The position numbers were made by a program, and so were the translations under genes. This document shows, one piece after another, positions 1 through 9,214 of a stretch of 64,000 nucleotides of DNA (position 1 is its first letter; the number at the start of each line of letters is the position of its first letter). Source of the stretch: Ectobacillus sp042610425 (GTDB taxonomy: Bacteria; Bacillota; Bacilli; Bacillales; Bacillaceae_G); contig NZ_JBGJZM010000004.1 of NCBI RefSeq assembly GCF_042610425.1, positions 62,001 through 126,000 on the forward strand, written 5' to 3'. The notes beneath the pieces are model-generated. The model ran no database searches and had not been told where the DNA came from. It worked only from the letters and a program-made list of their open reading frames with translations.

Positions 1-2
1 TT

Positions 3-1457
3 CCGGAATCCGTTCTTACTTCGATGGAGGAGCAGCTATCGGGAGCGTGTACGGTAGAAATCGCCGCATTTGATGAGTTTTCCGGTTTATTAACGGATCA
101 AGAATTGCTTTCTACATTTGACCATATTCTGTTTGACACAGCACCGACCGGCCATACACTGCGGTTGTTACAGCTTCCAACGGCATGGAGTGGATTTTTA
201 GACGAAAGCACGCATGGTGCCTCCTGCCTTGGTCCATTAGCTGGTCTAAACGAAAAGAAAACGCTATATAGTCAAAGCGTTGAAGTTCTATCCAATCCTG
301 AAAAGACAACACTATTACTTGTAACTCGTCCGGAAGGATCCCCACTTCAAGAAGCACAGCGAGCATCTAGGGAATTGGGAGAGCTTCATATTCGTAATCA
401 ATATCTTCTAATTAATGGGGTACTCGGCCAAGTGGTTGAAGAAGATGAAACGTCTCTTGCTTTGTACACGCGGCAAAGACGAGCGTTAGAAGAAATGCCA
501 AGTGAGCTACATGCGTTGAAAACCTTTACTATTCCGTTGGTTCCTTTTTCTATCTCCGGTATAGAAAATATACGAAATTTATTCGTATATGACCATCAAG
601 ATTCCATTCATGCTGCGGAAGCAGAGCCTATTTCAATCCCATCTCTACAGGCAGTAGTTGAAGATATTGCATATGCAAACCAACAGGTAATCTTCACGAT
701 GGGGAAAGGCGGAGTTGGAAAAACGACCGTAGCGGCAGCCATTGCAATTGGACTTGCGGAAAAAGGAAAACGGGTGCACTTAACGACAACCGATCCGGCT
801 GCCCACTTAGAATATGTGATGCACGGCGAGAGTAGCAATATTCGCATAAGCCGGATCAATCCAAAGCAGGAAGTAGAAAACTATAAGCAAGAGGTAATCG
901 AGCAGGCAGGAGCAGGGCTTGATGAGGAAGGACTTGCTTATTTAGAAGAAGATTTACGTTCACCATGTACAGAGGAAATCGCAGTATTTCGCGCATTTGC
1001 GGATATTGTAGAGCAAGCAAAGGATGAAGTCGTGGTAATTGATACAGCGCCGACTGGACATACGCTTTTGTTGCTAGATGCAGCTCAGTCTTATCAGAAA
1101 GAGATTGAACAATCTACTGGGGAAGTGCCGGTATCTGTGCAACATTTGTTGCCAAGCCTACGTAATCCGGATGAAACAGCTGTTGTCATTGTTACATTAG
1201 CAGAAGCCACTCCTGTGTATGAGGCAACTCGCTTAAAGCAAGATTTAAAACGTGCGGGCATCCTTACGAAGTGGTGGGTCATTAATCAAAGTCTCTCTGC
1301 TACGAAAACGAAACATCCCGTTCTGCAAGGGCGTGCTTCCTCTGAGAGAAAATGGATAGAAGAAGTACAGAAACAATCGAATGGAAACTGTGCTATGATT
1401 CCTTGGCAGCAAGAAGATATAATTGGATACGCAGCATTACAAAAATTAACCTTATAA
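3..1457 (+). CDS. arsA: ArsA arsenite-transporting ATPase, 5' end cut by window edge
   Basis: ArsA is the cytosolic two-domain ATPase that energises arsenite efflux. The frame is open to the window edge. The first ATG in view (24) is internal, because what remains of the A1 half begins after its P-loop. An A1-type DTAPTGHTLRLL motif lies near 120-180. The complete A2 half follows, with a P-loop (GKGGVGKTT, about 700-730), a DP-A-HL switch region and a second DTAPTGHTLLLL motif (about 1040-1075). About 480 of the usual 580 or so residues are visible. It heads the ars genes seen here and is 25 nt upstream of the HesB-like gene. ArsR and ArsD genes would be expected to the left, outside the window. 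The efflux partner here is an Acr3 carrier, so coupling to ArsA is inferred. Confidence 0.95.
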   Translation, partial: PESVLTSMEEQLSGACTVEIAAFDEFSGLLTDQELLSTFDHILFDTAPTGHTLRLLQLPTAWSGFLDESTHGASCLGPLAGLNEKKTLYSQSVEVLSNPEKTTLLLVTRPEGSPLQEAQRASRELGELHIRNQYLLINGVLGQVVEEDETSLALYTRQRRALEEMPSELHALKTFTIPLVPFSISGIENIRNLFVYDHQDSIHAAEAEPISIPSLQAVVEDIAYANQQVIFTMGKGGVGKTTVAAAIAIGLAEKGKRVHLTTTDPAAHLEYVMHGESSNIRISRINPKQEVENYKQEVIEQAGAGLDEEGLAYLEEDLRSPCTEEIAVFRAFADIVEQAKDEVVVIDTAPTGHTLLLLDAAQSYQKEIEQSTGEVPVSVQHLLPSLRNPDETAVVIVTLAEATPVYEATRLKQDLKRAGILTKWWVINQSLSATKTKHPVLQGRASSERKWIEEVQKQSNGNCAMIPWQQEDIIGYAALQKLTL

Positions 1458-1482
1458 AATAATAAGAAAAGAGCGTGTACAA

Positions 1483-1764
1483 ATGATTATTACCGATCAA
1501 GCAAAAACATTTATTATGAATTCTATGGAAGAAGCAAAGGCAGATACACTACGTTTTACATTCGCAGGCCCCGGCTGCTGTGGTCCAAACTTTGGATTGG
1601 CACTAGAACCAGCACAAGAAGATGACATTACGGAAGTAGTGAACGGGATTCCAGTTGCAATTGATGCAAAAGTAACAGAAGCAGTCACAAATATTACATT
1701 GGATTTTGGCGAAGATGAGCAAGGCGTTGGACTTTTTATTAGCGGGGGAAATAGCTGCTGCTAA
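1483..1764 (+). CDS. HesB/IscA-like small protein in ars cluster
   Basis: This 93-residue protein resembles the HesB/IscA/ErpA fold family of Fe-S carriers: a short beta-rich domain with a Gly-Pro-Gly-Cys-Cys-Gly-Pro loop near residues 28-34 and a Gly-rich C-terminus ending Gly-Gly-Asn-Ser-Cys-Cys. Classical A-type carriers have one central Cys and a C-terminal Cys-Gly-Cys. Here both positions are vicinal Cys pairs, which would also suit As(III) or another thiophilic ligand. It starts 25 nt after arsA and is probably co-transcribed with it. The ribosome binding site is weak (AAAAGAG). An arsenic-related role is inferred from context only; generic Fe-S handling is the alternative. Confidence 0.7.
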   Translation: MIITDQAKTFIMNSMEEAKADTLRFTFAGPGCCGPNFGLALEPAQEDDITEVVNGIPVAIDAKVTEAVTNITLDFGEDEQGVGLFISGGNSCC

Positions 1765-1773
1765 TTGTATAAA

Positions 1774-1801
1774 TTGATTTGATAAACTTTCTGCTTATAA
1801 T
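1774..1801 (+). promoter_or_regulatory. Sigma-A-type promoter ahead of acr3-arsC
   Basis: TTGATT (1774-1779) and a perfect TATAAT (1796-1801) are separated by 16 nt, in the 199-nt gap before the Acr3 gene. This suggests the efflux and reductase genes can be transcribed separately from arsA. No clear ArsR palindrome was found. Confidence 0.45.
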
Positions 1802-1963
1802 CGGTGAGTAAGAACGAAATTGTAAGCAGGAAGTGAAATCATTAAGAAATTGTAAAAGGTAATATTTCTCTGGTTTTATATAAGCACTTTACTATATAAT
1901 TATTTTGAAATGTGGAAGAAAACGTATATTCATATTTAAACGTGATGAAAAGGTAGTGAAAAG

Positions 1964-3019
1964 ATGAATCAAACAAAGAAAAAACGTCTTAGCTTTTTAG
2001 ACCGGTATCTTACGCTTTGGATTTTTCTAGCTATGGGTGCAGGGATTCTGTTAGGTTTTGCCTCCCCTGGAGTAGTAAGTAGCTTAAATCAATTACAAGT
2101 AGGAACCACTTCGATTCCATTAGCAATTGGTTTAATATTGATGCTCTATCCGCCTCTTGCAAAGGTACGCTATGAGGAAATGGGGCGTGTGTTTAAGGAT
2201 GTGAAGGTTCTTCTTCTTTCACTCGTTCAAAACTGGATCATTGGTCCAATTCTCATGTTTTTGCTCGCTATTATCTTTTTACCGGATAAACCGGAATACA
2301 TGGTTGGCCTCATTATGATTGGATTAGCACGCTGCATTGCAATGGTCATTGTTTGGAATGATTTAGCAAAAGGGGATGCAGAATACGCAGCCGGTCTTGT
2401 GGCATTCAATTCGGTCTTTCAAATGTTGTTTTTCTCCGTGTATGCGTACCTCTTCGTAACTGTTATTCCAAGCTGGCTAGGCATGCAAGGTGCTATTGTT
2501 TCCATCACTATGGCTGAAGTTGCGAAATCGGTATTTATTTACTTGGGTATCCCATTTTTTGCAGGGATGATAACCCGTTTTACCTTTGTGAAAATAAAGG
2601 GAAGACAGTGGTATGAGAAAGTATTTATCCCGAAAATTAGTCCAATTACGCTGATTGCTTTATTATTTACCATTATCGTTATGTTCTCTTTAAAGGGAGA
2701 ATCCATTGTAAGTGTACCGTTAGATGTGGTTCGCATTGCGATTCCTTTATTGATTTACTTTGTAGTGATGTTCTTTGTCTCCTTCTTCTTAGGAAAGAAA
2801 ATTGGTGCGAATTATCCGGTTACGACTACGTTAGCATTTACGGCGGGTAGCAACAATTTTGAACTAGCCATCGCTGTCACAGTTGGCGTGTTTGGCATCC
2901 ATTCCGGCGCTGCCTTTGCTGCGGTAATCGGACCGCTTGTGGAAGTTCCCGTGATGATTGCATTAGTAAACGTAGCCTTATGGTTTAAACGTAAATATTT
3001 TGCAGAGCATGCAGCATAA
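1964..3019 (+). CDS. arsB: Arsenite efflux transporter, Acr3 family
   Basis: A 351-residue polytopic membrane protein of the Acr3 (arsenical resistance-3, BASS superfamily) type, which exports arsenite across the cytoplasmic membrane. About ten hydrophobic segments are visible. The family-typical Cys lies in GLARCIAMV (Cys124), and a conserved acidic residue in the last helices sits in IGPLVEVPVM. The N-terminus is short and basic, and the length matches prokaryotic Acr3. The start follows AGGTAGTGAAAAG. It is called arsB in many Bacillus annotations although it is unrelated to E. coli ArsB. arsC follows at 18 nt. A purely carrier mode is possible, but arsA nearby suggests optional ATP coupling. 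Confidence 0.95.
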   Translation: MNQTKKKRLSFLDRYLTLWIFLAMGAGILLGFASPGVVSSLNQLQVGTTSIPLAIGLILMLYPPLAKVRYEEMGRVFKDVKVLLLSLVQNWIIGPILMFLLAIIFLPDKPEYMVGLIMIGLARCIAMVIVWNDLAKGDAEYAAGLVAFNSVFQMLFFSVYAYLFVTVIPSWLGMQGAIVSITMAEVAKSVFIYLGIPFFAGMITRFTFVKIKGRQWYEKVFIPKISPITLIALLFTIIVMFSLKGESIVSVPLDVVRIAIPLLIYFVVMFFVSFFLGKKIGANYPVTTTLAFTAGSNNFELAIAVTVGVFGIHSGAAFAAVIGPLVEVPVMIALVNVALWFKRKYFAEHAA

Positions 3020-3037
3020 GAAAAGGTGGAATGTATA

Positions 3038-3442
3038 ATGGAAAATAAAAAAACAATTTATTTTTTGTGCACAGGTAACTCTTGTCGTAGCCAAATGGCA
3101 GAAGGATGGGCGAAAAAATATTTAAGTGATAAGTGGAATGTGCATTCCGCTGGGATTGAAGCACACGGTGTAAATCCGAATGCGATTAAAGCAATGCAAG
3201 AAGTGGATATTGATATCTCCAATCAAACTTCAGACAAAATTGAACGTACGCTTTTAAATAACGCAGATTTAGTAGTGACACTTTGTGGTCATGCAAGAGA
3301 CGTTTGTCCGACAACTCCGCCTCATGTCAAACATGTTCACTGGGGATTTGATGATCCAGCAGGGCAGGAATGGACGAAGTTTCAAGAAGTGCGCGATCAA
3401 ATTGGAGAACGTATCAAGGCATTTGCAGAGACAGGCGAATAA
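3038..3442 (+). CDS. arsC: Arsenate reductase, thioredoxin-coupled
   Basis: Reduces arsenate to arsenite, the substrate of the adjacent efflux pump. It has the low-molecular-weight phosphatase-like P-loop CTGNSCRS, with nucleophile Cys11 and Cys16, plus the redox pair Cys83 and Cys90 in TLCGHARDVCPT; this is the thioredoxin-dependent (S. aureus pI258/B. subtilis) class. Length is 134 residues, as expected. I place the start at ATG 3038, 7 nt after AAGGTGG; an in-frame GTG at 3026 lies inside that ribosome binding site. It is the last gene of the ars unit and is followed by a strong terminator. Confidence 0.96.
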   Translation: MENKKTIYFLCTGNSCRSQMAEGWAKKYLSDKWNVHSAGIEAHGVNPNAIKAMQEVDIDISNQTSDKIERTLLNNADLVVTLCGHARDVCPTTPPHVKHVHWGFDDPAGQEWTKFQEVRDQIGERIKAFAETGE

Positions 3443-3455
3443 TAAATCTGGAGAG

Positions 3456-3490
3456 GCTAGGAACAAATTGTTCCTAGCTTTTTTATTTTT
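3456..3490 (+). terminator. Rho-independent terminator after arsC
   Basis: A perfect 10-bp stem (GCTAGGAACA paired with TGTTCCTAGC), a 3-nt loop and a following T-rich run. Confidence 0.92.
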
Positions 3491-3581
3491 TTCGCAATAC
3501 TTTCGCAATCCTAATTTCTTTTCATAATGAAAATTACTTCCTATACTATAGAAAGATATTACCTAAAAAGGAGAGAAAACG

Positions 3582-4748
3582 ATGATACCATTTCTACAAC
3601 ATAACCCAACCCATCTATGGTTTGGCAAAGATCAAATCAAGCAATTGGCAAATGAAATTGGTGACAGGGGCAAACGTATTTTAATTGTATACGGAGGCGG
3701 CAGTATTAAGAAAAATGGTGTGTATGATGCTGTGATGGAGCAATTACAAAGCGTAGACGCTATTGTGTACGAATTGTCTGGAGTAGAAGCGAATCCACGT
3801 CTAACGACTGTACATAAAGGAATTCAACTATGTCGTGAAAAGAACATTGATATGATTTTGGCAGTAGGCGGTGGAAGTGTCATTGATTGCACGAAAGCAA
3901 TTTCCGTCGGCGTACCCTATGAAGGCGATGTATGGGATATTATTACGAGAAAGAGTACAGCTGCAAGTGCACTTCCATTCGGTACGGTGTTAACACTCGC
4001 TGCGACTGGTTCTGAAATGAATTGTGTGTCAGTTATTACAAATTGGGAACAGGGTGAAAAAAGAGGATGGGGTACGCCGCTTGTGTATCCACAATTTTCT
4101 ATTTTAGATCCAACCTACACATTCTCTGTTCCGCGCCATCAAACGGTGTACGGCGTTGTGGATATTATGTCGCATGCACTTGAACAATATTTTCATCATA
4201 TCCCCAATACACCCATGATTGATCGCTTTATTGAATCTGTTTTGCTTACAGTCATGGAGGCAGGGAAAAAGCTTGTTGATGATTTGCGTGACTTCTCACT
4301 ACGTGAAACGATTATGTATGCAGGCACAACTGCCTTGAATGATACATTGTCGAACGGTACAGACGGCGGTGACTGGGGCTCTCATCAAATCGAGCATGCA
4401 ATTTCTGCCTTGTATGACATTCCGCATGGTGGTGGTCTTGCAATCGTCTTTCCGAGCTGGCTAACCTATACAGCAGCCATTGATCCTTCTCGAATGAAGC
4501 AACTAGCAATCCGTGTATTCAACGTTGATCCAGAAGGAAAAAGTGATTATGACATCGCAATCGAAGGCATTGAAGCATTGCGTGCATTCTGGAATTCCAT
4601 TGGGGCACCTAGCAAACTAGCTGACTATGGTATAGATGACTCACGATTGGATGAACTTGTTGAAAAATCATTTATGAAGGATCAGGTTGGATCCTATAAG
4701 ATTCTGAATAAGGAAGATGTAACCGAAATTTTAAAAATGTGTTTGTAA
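3582..4748 (+). CDS. Iron-containing alcohol dehydrogenase (BDH/YugJ-like)
   Basis: A 388-residue group III metal-dependent alcohol dehydrogenase, of the kind that reduces aldehydes to alcohols with NAD(P)H (butanol dehydrogenase BdhA, B. subtilis YugJ/YugK). The nucleotide-binding GGGS motifs sit at residues 38-41 and 96-99. Candidate metal ligands are Asp194 and His198 (VVDIMSHALEQ), His268 (GSHQIEHA) and His282 (IPHGGG), matching the family spacing. The start follows AAAAGGAGAG. It stands alone between two terminators, so no pathway can be read from neighbours and the physiological substrate is unknown. Confidence 0.93.
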   Translation: MIPFLQHNPTHLWFGKDQIKQLANEIGDRGKRILIVYGGGSIKKNGVYDAVMEQLQSVDAIVYELSGVEANPRLTTVHKGIQLCREKNIDMILAVGGGSVIDCTKAISVGVPYEGDVWDIITRKSTAASALPFGTVLTLAATGSEMNCVSVITNWEQGEKRGWGTPLVYPQFSILDPTYTFSVPRHQTVYGVVDIMSHALEQYFHHIPNTPMIDRFIESVLLTVMEAGKKLVDDLRDFSLRETIMYAGTTALNDTLSNGTDGGDWGSHQIEHAISALYDIPHGGGLAIVFPSWLTYTAAIDPSRMKQLAIRVFNVDPEGKSDYDIAIEGIEALRAFWNSIGAPSKLADYGIDDSRLDELVEKSFMKDQVGSYKILNKEDVTEILKMCL

Positions 4749-4770
4749 GTTATAATCGTTTCACTAGTAA

Positions 4771-4805
4771 GTCCGACAATGTAGTTTCATTGCCGGACCT
4801 TTTTT
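4771..4805 (+). terminator. Rho-independent terminator after alcohol dehydrogenase
   Basis: An 11-bp stem with one mismatch (GTCCGACAATG against CATTGCCGGAC) followed by six T residues. Confidence 0.88.
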
Positions 4806-4937
4806 GTAGAGAAGAAAAAGTAGAAGTGGATGAGAAAAACAACGGTGGTTTAGCACGATTGACTGGCGGTGCCGTTGTATGAAGGGGTGCTTGTTTTCTA
4901 GAGAAAAGGGTAGTAGAGATAGTTTCCTAAATTTTTC

Positions 4938-4966
4938 TTTACAACAAAAAATTCCAGACGTATAAT
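4938..4966 (+). promoter_or_regulatory. Promoter of the kdp leader
   Basis: TTTACA (4938-4943), a 17-nt spacer and a perfect TATAAT (4961-4966). Transcription would start a few bases before the riboswitch. Confidence 0.65.
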
Positions 4967-4989
4967 CAAATCGTTATTTCAATTACATA

Positions 4990-5158
4990 GTGGCTTAGTC
5001 TTGGGTAACCAAGAGCGGAGGAACCAATATTTTGGGGTTAATTCTACGTTTGTAGAAGGGATGAATGTACTCTTTCACCATCCTACCCGTCAGCTAACTT
5101 CGTCGGCTAAAGTGAAGGAGGTCGATAGACCGTCTTTTTGGAGCGGCCTTTTATTGTT
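4990..5158 (+). ncRNA. c-di-AMP riboswitch (ydaO/yuaA class) in kdp leader
   Basis: The 596-nt gap before kdpF is mostly a structured leader. Hallmarks of the ydaO class are visible: a GAGGAACCAAT segment followed by TTGGGGTTAATTC (about 5018-5044), GAAGGGATGAAT (5055-5066), and the conserved CCCGTCAGCTAACTTCGTCGGC (5086-5107). A T-rich tract follows (5149-5160) after a hairpin-prone segment, though I could not resolve the expression platform with certainty. In this class c-di-AMP binding switches expression off, and riboswitches of this class are known ahead of kdpFABC in the B. cereus group. High c-di-AMP, made when K+ is ample, should silence this operon. From 5160 to 5330 nothing else was recognised. 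Confidence 0.93.
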
Positions 5159-5344
5159 TTATTCAATAAAATGCTAGTTCTAGAATGTAAGGTCTTTTTT
5201 GCGTTTTAGACGGTACAAAATATGAAGATATTATGTTTTTATTCTGAAACTGCTATGAAATATTTTGGGTAAGGTAGAAAATAAAGATGATAGATACAAA
5301 TTATGTTATTCAGTATTACACTCGTAAGTTTGAGGAGGGTGACC

Positions 5345-5422
5345 ATGCTTGTACCAGGGATTATTGGCGTCTTATTGATTATTTATTTACTGTATGTGCT
5401 TATAAAACCGGAAAAATTTTAA
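5345..5422 (+). CDS. kdpF: KdpF small subunit
   Basis: A 25-residue single-helix peptide with the typical KdpF pattern: a short N-terminus, one hydrophobic helix and a KPEKF C-terminus. KdpF stabilises the KdpABC complex in the membrane. ATG 5345 follows GAGGAGG (5332-5338) at good spacing. It sits between the riboswitch leader and kdpA, the usual place. Confidence 0.93.
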   Translation: MLVPGIIGVLLIIYLLYVLIKPEKF

Positions 5423-5458
5423 TACAGGCTGGATTCGAACAAGGGTAGGAGGAAGACA

Positions 5459-7138
5459 ATGATGACAATGGGTTTGATACAAGTAATCGTCACAATTTTG
5501 ATTATTTTACTGCTAGTTAAGCCAGTAGGGTTATATGTTGTGAAGGTATTTGACTATGAACATACAGGATTGGATCGTGTATTTGGTCCGGTGGAGCATT
5601 TGATCTATCGCTTGATTGGGGTAAGAGAGAAAGACAAAATGGGCTGGAAGCAATATGTGATGGCTATGCTTCTTTCAAATATAGTCATGTTTCTATTTTT
5701 ATTTGTCGTGCTCCTTACGCAGAAGTATTTACCCTTAAATCCAGATCATATAAACAATATGCCAGCTGCCTTAGCCTTTAATACAGCGGCTTCCTTTATT
5801 ACGAATACGAATTGGCAAGCCTATGCGGGGGAAAATTCACTTTCTTATTTGTCTCAAATGCTGGCAATTACCTTTCCTATGTTTACATCTGCAGCTACTG
5901 GGTTTGCAGTTGCGATTGCATTCATTCGGGGATTGATTGCGCACCGTGATAATTTAGGAAACTTTTATGTAGATATCGTTCGCACGATTACCCGGATCTT
6001 GTTGCCGTTATCCTTTCTTGTTGCTCTCTTTTTAGTATTTCAAGGGGTGCCGCAAACCTTGCATGGTGCGGCGGATGCAACAACGATAGAAGGAGTAAAG
6101 CAGACGATTACGAGAGGACCTGTGGCATCACTTGAGTCTATTAAACACATCGGAACCAATGGCGGCGGCTATTTTGGAACGAATGCAGCGCATCCGTTTG
6201 AAAACCCAACGCCTCTTACAAACTTTATTGATATTCTATGCATGATGCTGTTACCTACGGCGCTAGTGTATGCGTTTGGCATCATGATTAAAAATAAAAA
6301 GCAGGGCTGGGTGATTTTCACAGCGATGATGGCGCTGTTTCTTACCTTTCTTGCGATTGTTTTTTTTGCGGAGTATAATGGCACACCTGCCATGCAGGCA
6401 CTAGGTATACACGGCAACATGGAAGGAAAAGAAGTACGCTTTGGTATTTCAGAATCCGCATTGTTTACTGCTGTTACAACTGCCGCAACAACGGGTTCCG
6501 TGAATAATATGCATGATTCACTAACGCCAATTGGTGGCCTTGTTTCACTAGGTGAAATGATGCTAAATAACGTGTTCGGCGGCAAAGGCGTTGGTCTGCT
6601 AAATGGACTCTTGTACGTTATTCTTACTGTCTTTATATGCGGGTTAATGGTCGGCCGTACACCTGAATTTTTAGGAAAGAAAATTGAAGGAAGAGAAATT
6701 AAGTTAGCATGTATAGCAATTCTAACGCATCCAGCGCTTATTTTAATTGCTTCCGCTCTTGCCTTTACGAACTCCGGTGCAGTTAGTTCGATTTTAAATC
6801 CGGGATTTCATGGGTTAACTGAGGTGATTTATGCATTTACATCGGCAGCAGCAAACAATGGGTCGGCCTTTGCTGGGTTATCCGTTAATACGGATTTCTA
6901 TAACATACTACTAGGAATCGTTATGATTCTAGGACGCTATATCTCAATTGTTGTCATGCTTGCAATCGCAGGTTCATTAGCTACGAAGCATGCAGTAGCT
7001 GTTACGACCGGAACCTTCCGTACGGATACACCGTTGTTCACTGCGATTTTATTAGTGATTATCATCGTAGTTGGTGCCCTAACGTTCTTCCCAGTAGTAG
7101 CACTCGGTCCAGTTGCAGAGCATTTAGGGATGTTTTAA
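5459..7138 (+). CDS. kdpA: KdpA potassium-binding and translocating subunit
   Basis: A 559-residue membrane channel-like subunit of the high-affinity K+ pump, with about ten helices and four selectivity-filter repeats visible: TNTNWQAY, GTNGGGYFGTNAAHP, TTGSVNNMHDSLTPIGG and AAANNGSAF. K+ is selected here and passed to KdpB. The length is standard. The first of two adjacent ATGs (5459) is preceded by GGAGG at 5448-5452. kdpB follows at 14 nt. Confidence 0.97.
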   Translation: MMTMGLIQVIVTILIILLLVKPVGLYVVKVFDYEHTGLDRVFGPVEHLIYRLIGVREKDKMGWKQYVMAMLLSNIVMFLFLFVVLLTQKYLPLNPDHINNMPAALAFNTAASFITNTNWQAYAGENSLSYLSQMLAITFPMFTSAATGFAVAIAFIRGLIAHRDNLGNFYVDIVRTITRILLPLSFLVALFLVFQGVPQTLHGAADATTIEGVKQTITRGPVASLESIKHIGTNGGGYFGTNAAHPFENPTPLTNFIDILCMMLLPTALVYAFGIMIKNKKQGWVIFTAMMALFLTFLAIVFFAEYNGTPAMQALGIHGNMEGKEVRFGISESALFTAVTTAATTGSVNNMHDSLTPIGGLVSLGEMMLNNVFGGKGVGLLNGLLYVILTVFICGLMVGRTPEFLGKKIEGREIKLACIAILTHPALILIASALAFTNSGAVSSILNPGFHGLTEVIYAFTSAAANNGSAFAGLSVNTDFYNILLGIVMILGRYISIVVMLAIAGSLATKHAVAVTTGTFRTDTPLFTAILLVIIIVVGALTFFPVVALGPVAEHLGMF

Positions 7139-7152
7139 AAGGAGGAAGTAAG

Positions 7153-9195
7153 ATGGTAACGGAAAACAAATCATCATCCAATGACAGTTTGATGCAGGCA
7201 GTTGTTAATTCTTTTATAAAATTGAATCCGATTGTTATGATAAAAAACCCGGTAATGTTTGTGGTAGAGGTGGGGACGTTTATTACCCTCTTGCTTGCGA
7301 TTGATCCGAACCTATTTGGGATAAGTTCGGCTGGAAGAGGATATAATGTGTCCGTTTTCATTATTCTTCTCTTTACATTACTGTTTGCAAACTTTGCAGA
7401 AGCACAGGCGGAAGGGCGAGGAAAGGCGCAAGCAGAGACACTTCGAAAAACAAAATCAGAAACAATGGCAACATTACGACAAAAAGACGGTACGTATATG
7501 AGCGTAGCTTCCACTACGCTGCGAAAAGGTGATATCGTCCGGGTTGAGGCCGGTGAAGTGATTCCTTCAGATGGTGAAATAATAGAAGGTCTTGCCTCCA
7601 TTGATGAATCAGCTATTACAGGAGAATCAGCTCCAGTTATTAAGGAAGCAGGAGGGGATTTTTCATCCGTTACCGGCGGAACGCGTGTTATTTCAGATGG
7701 TATTGTTGTAAAAATATTAACAGATCCTGGAGAATCCTTTCTTGATCGAATGATTTCGCTTGTCGAAGGAGCGGCACGTCAGAAAACGCCAAATGAAATT
7801 GCATTAACAACATTGTTGGCTGTGCTTACGCTTATCTTCTTAATTGTAATTATGACATTAGTTCCAATTGCCGGTTATTTACAAGTATCACTGGATGTCG
7901 CAACACTAATCGCACTGCTAGTTTGCCTCATTCCAACGACCATTGGCGGACTTCTATCTGCAATTGGAATTGCTGGTATGAACCGCGTTACGCAGTTTAA
8001 TGTATTAGCGATGTCTGGTAAAGCGGTAGAAGCAGCTGGTGATATTGATACGATGATTTTGGATAAAACGGGTACGATTACATTCGGAAATCGATTGGCA
8101 GATGAATTTATTCCGGTTTCGAGCGTTTCAAAGGCGGATATCACGCTTGCGGCGCTTCAGGCATCTGTAAAGGATGATACACCGGAGGGACGCTCAGTTA
8201 TTACATTGGCTGAAAAATTAGGTGTAACGTGCAATGAAGCCGATTATGAGAATGCGGGGATCATTGAATTTACTGCAGAGACGCGGATGTCCGGTCTTAA
8301 TTTACCGAATGGCTTACAAATTCGAAAGGGTGCCGTTGATTCCATCAAGAAGTATGTGGTAGCACAAGGTGGAATGGTTCCAGAAGATTTAGATGAGAAA
8401 GCGAGTGAAGTTTCGAAAGCAGGGGGAACACCGCTTGCAGTAGCGACTGGGAATAAAATATACGGCGTTATTTATTTGAAGGATATCGTGAAGCCTGGCT
8501 TAAAGGAACGATTTGAAGAGCTTCGGGCAATGGGAATAAAGACGATAATGTGTACCGGTGATAATCCATTAACAGCAGCAACAATTGCAAAGGAAGCTGG
8601 TGTAGACGAATTTATTGCTGAAGCGAAGCCTGAGGATAAAATTGCAGCAATTAAAAAGGAACAAGAGCAAGGTAAGCTCGTAGCCATGACCGGCGATGGC
8701 ACAAACGATGCACCTGCACTTGCACAAGCAGATGTGGGCTTAGCTATGAATTCTGGTACGATGGCAGCGAAGGAAGCAGCAAATATGATTGACTTAGATT
8801 CAGATCCAACGAAACTTCTATCCGTAATAGCGATTGGAAAGCAATTATTGATTACACGCGGATCATTAACTACTTTCTCGATTGCCAATGACATAGCGAA
8901 ATATTTCGCTATTATACCAGCGCTCTTTATTCTTGCAGTGCCACAGTTGCAATTTTTAAATATTATGGGGCTCGGCTCACCGAAATCGGCGATTCTTTCT
9001 GCATTAATCTTTAATGCGATTATCATTCCTCTCCTCATTCCGATTGCAATGAAGGGAGTTAAGTACCGGGCTATGGATGCAAACAAGCTTTTATCTCGTA
9101 ACTTATTAATTTTTGGCTTAGGTGGTGTAGTTGTACCGTTCATTGGGATAAAGATGATTGACTTTATTGTAACTGCATTACATGTAATAGGATGA
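7153..9195 (+). CDS. kdpB: KdpB P-type ATPase subunit
   Basis: A 680-residue P-type ATPase (class IA) that powers KdpABC K+ uptake. The phosphorylated Asp is D304 in the DKTGTIT motif. The actuator loop TGES lies at 156-159; the E. coli equivalent Ser is an inhibitory phosphorylation site, and the Ser is kept here. The hinge GDGTNDAPALAQADVG is present. Helices occur at both ends and around residues 220-275. AGGAGG precedes the ATG. Long open frames on the opposite strand here are coding shadows. Confidence 0.98.
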   Translation: MVTENKSSSNDSLMQAVVNSFIKLNPIVMIKNPVMFVVEVGTFITLLLAIDPNLFGISSAGRGYNVSVFIILLFTLLFANFAEAQAEGRGKAQAETLRKTKSETMATLRQKDGTYMSVASTTLRKGDIVRVEAGEVIPSDGEIIEGLASIDESAITGESAPVIKEAGGDFSSVTGGTRVISDGIVVKILTDPGESFLDRMISLVEGAARQKTPNEIALTTLLAVLTLIFLIVIMTLVPIAGYLQVSLDVATLIALLVCLIPTTIGGLLSAIGIAGMNRVTQFNVLAMSGKAVEAAGDIDTMILDKTGTITFGNRLADEFIPVSSVSKADITLAALQASVKDDTPEGRSVITLAEKLGVTCNEADYENAGIIEFTAETRMSGLNLPNGLQIRKGAVDSIKKYVVAQGGMVPEDLDEKASEVSKAGGTPLAVATGNKIYGVIYLKDIVKPGLKERFEELRAMGIKTIMCTGDNPLTAATIAKEAGVDEFIAEAKPEDKIAAIKKEQEQGKLVAMTGDGTNDAPALAQADVGLAMNSGTMAAKEAANMIDLDSDPTKLLSVIAIGKQLLITRGSLTTFSIANDIAKYFAIIPALFILAVPQLQFLNIMGLGSPKSAILSALIFNAIIIPLLIPIAMKGVKYRAMDANKLLSRNLLIFGLGGVVVPFIGIKMIDFIVTALHVIG

Positions 9196-9214
9196 GTAAG
9201 GGGGGAAGAATGTC

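Noticed and set aside
8472..9143. 223-codon minus-strand open frame opposite kdpB
   Set aside because: It lies inside a full, well-conserved kdpB; it has no ribosome binding site and low-complexity Ala/Ser/Ile content typical of a coding shadow.
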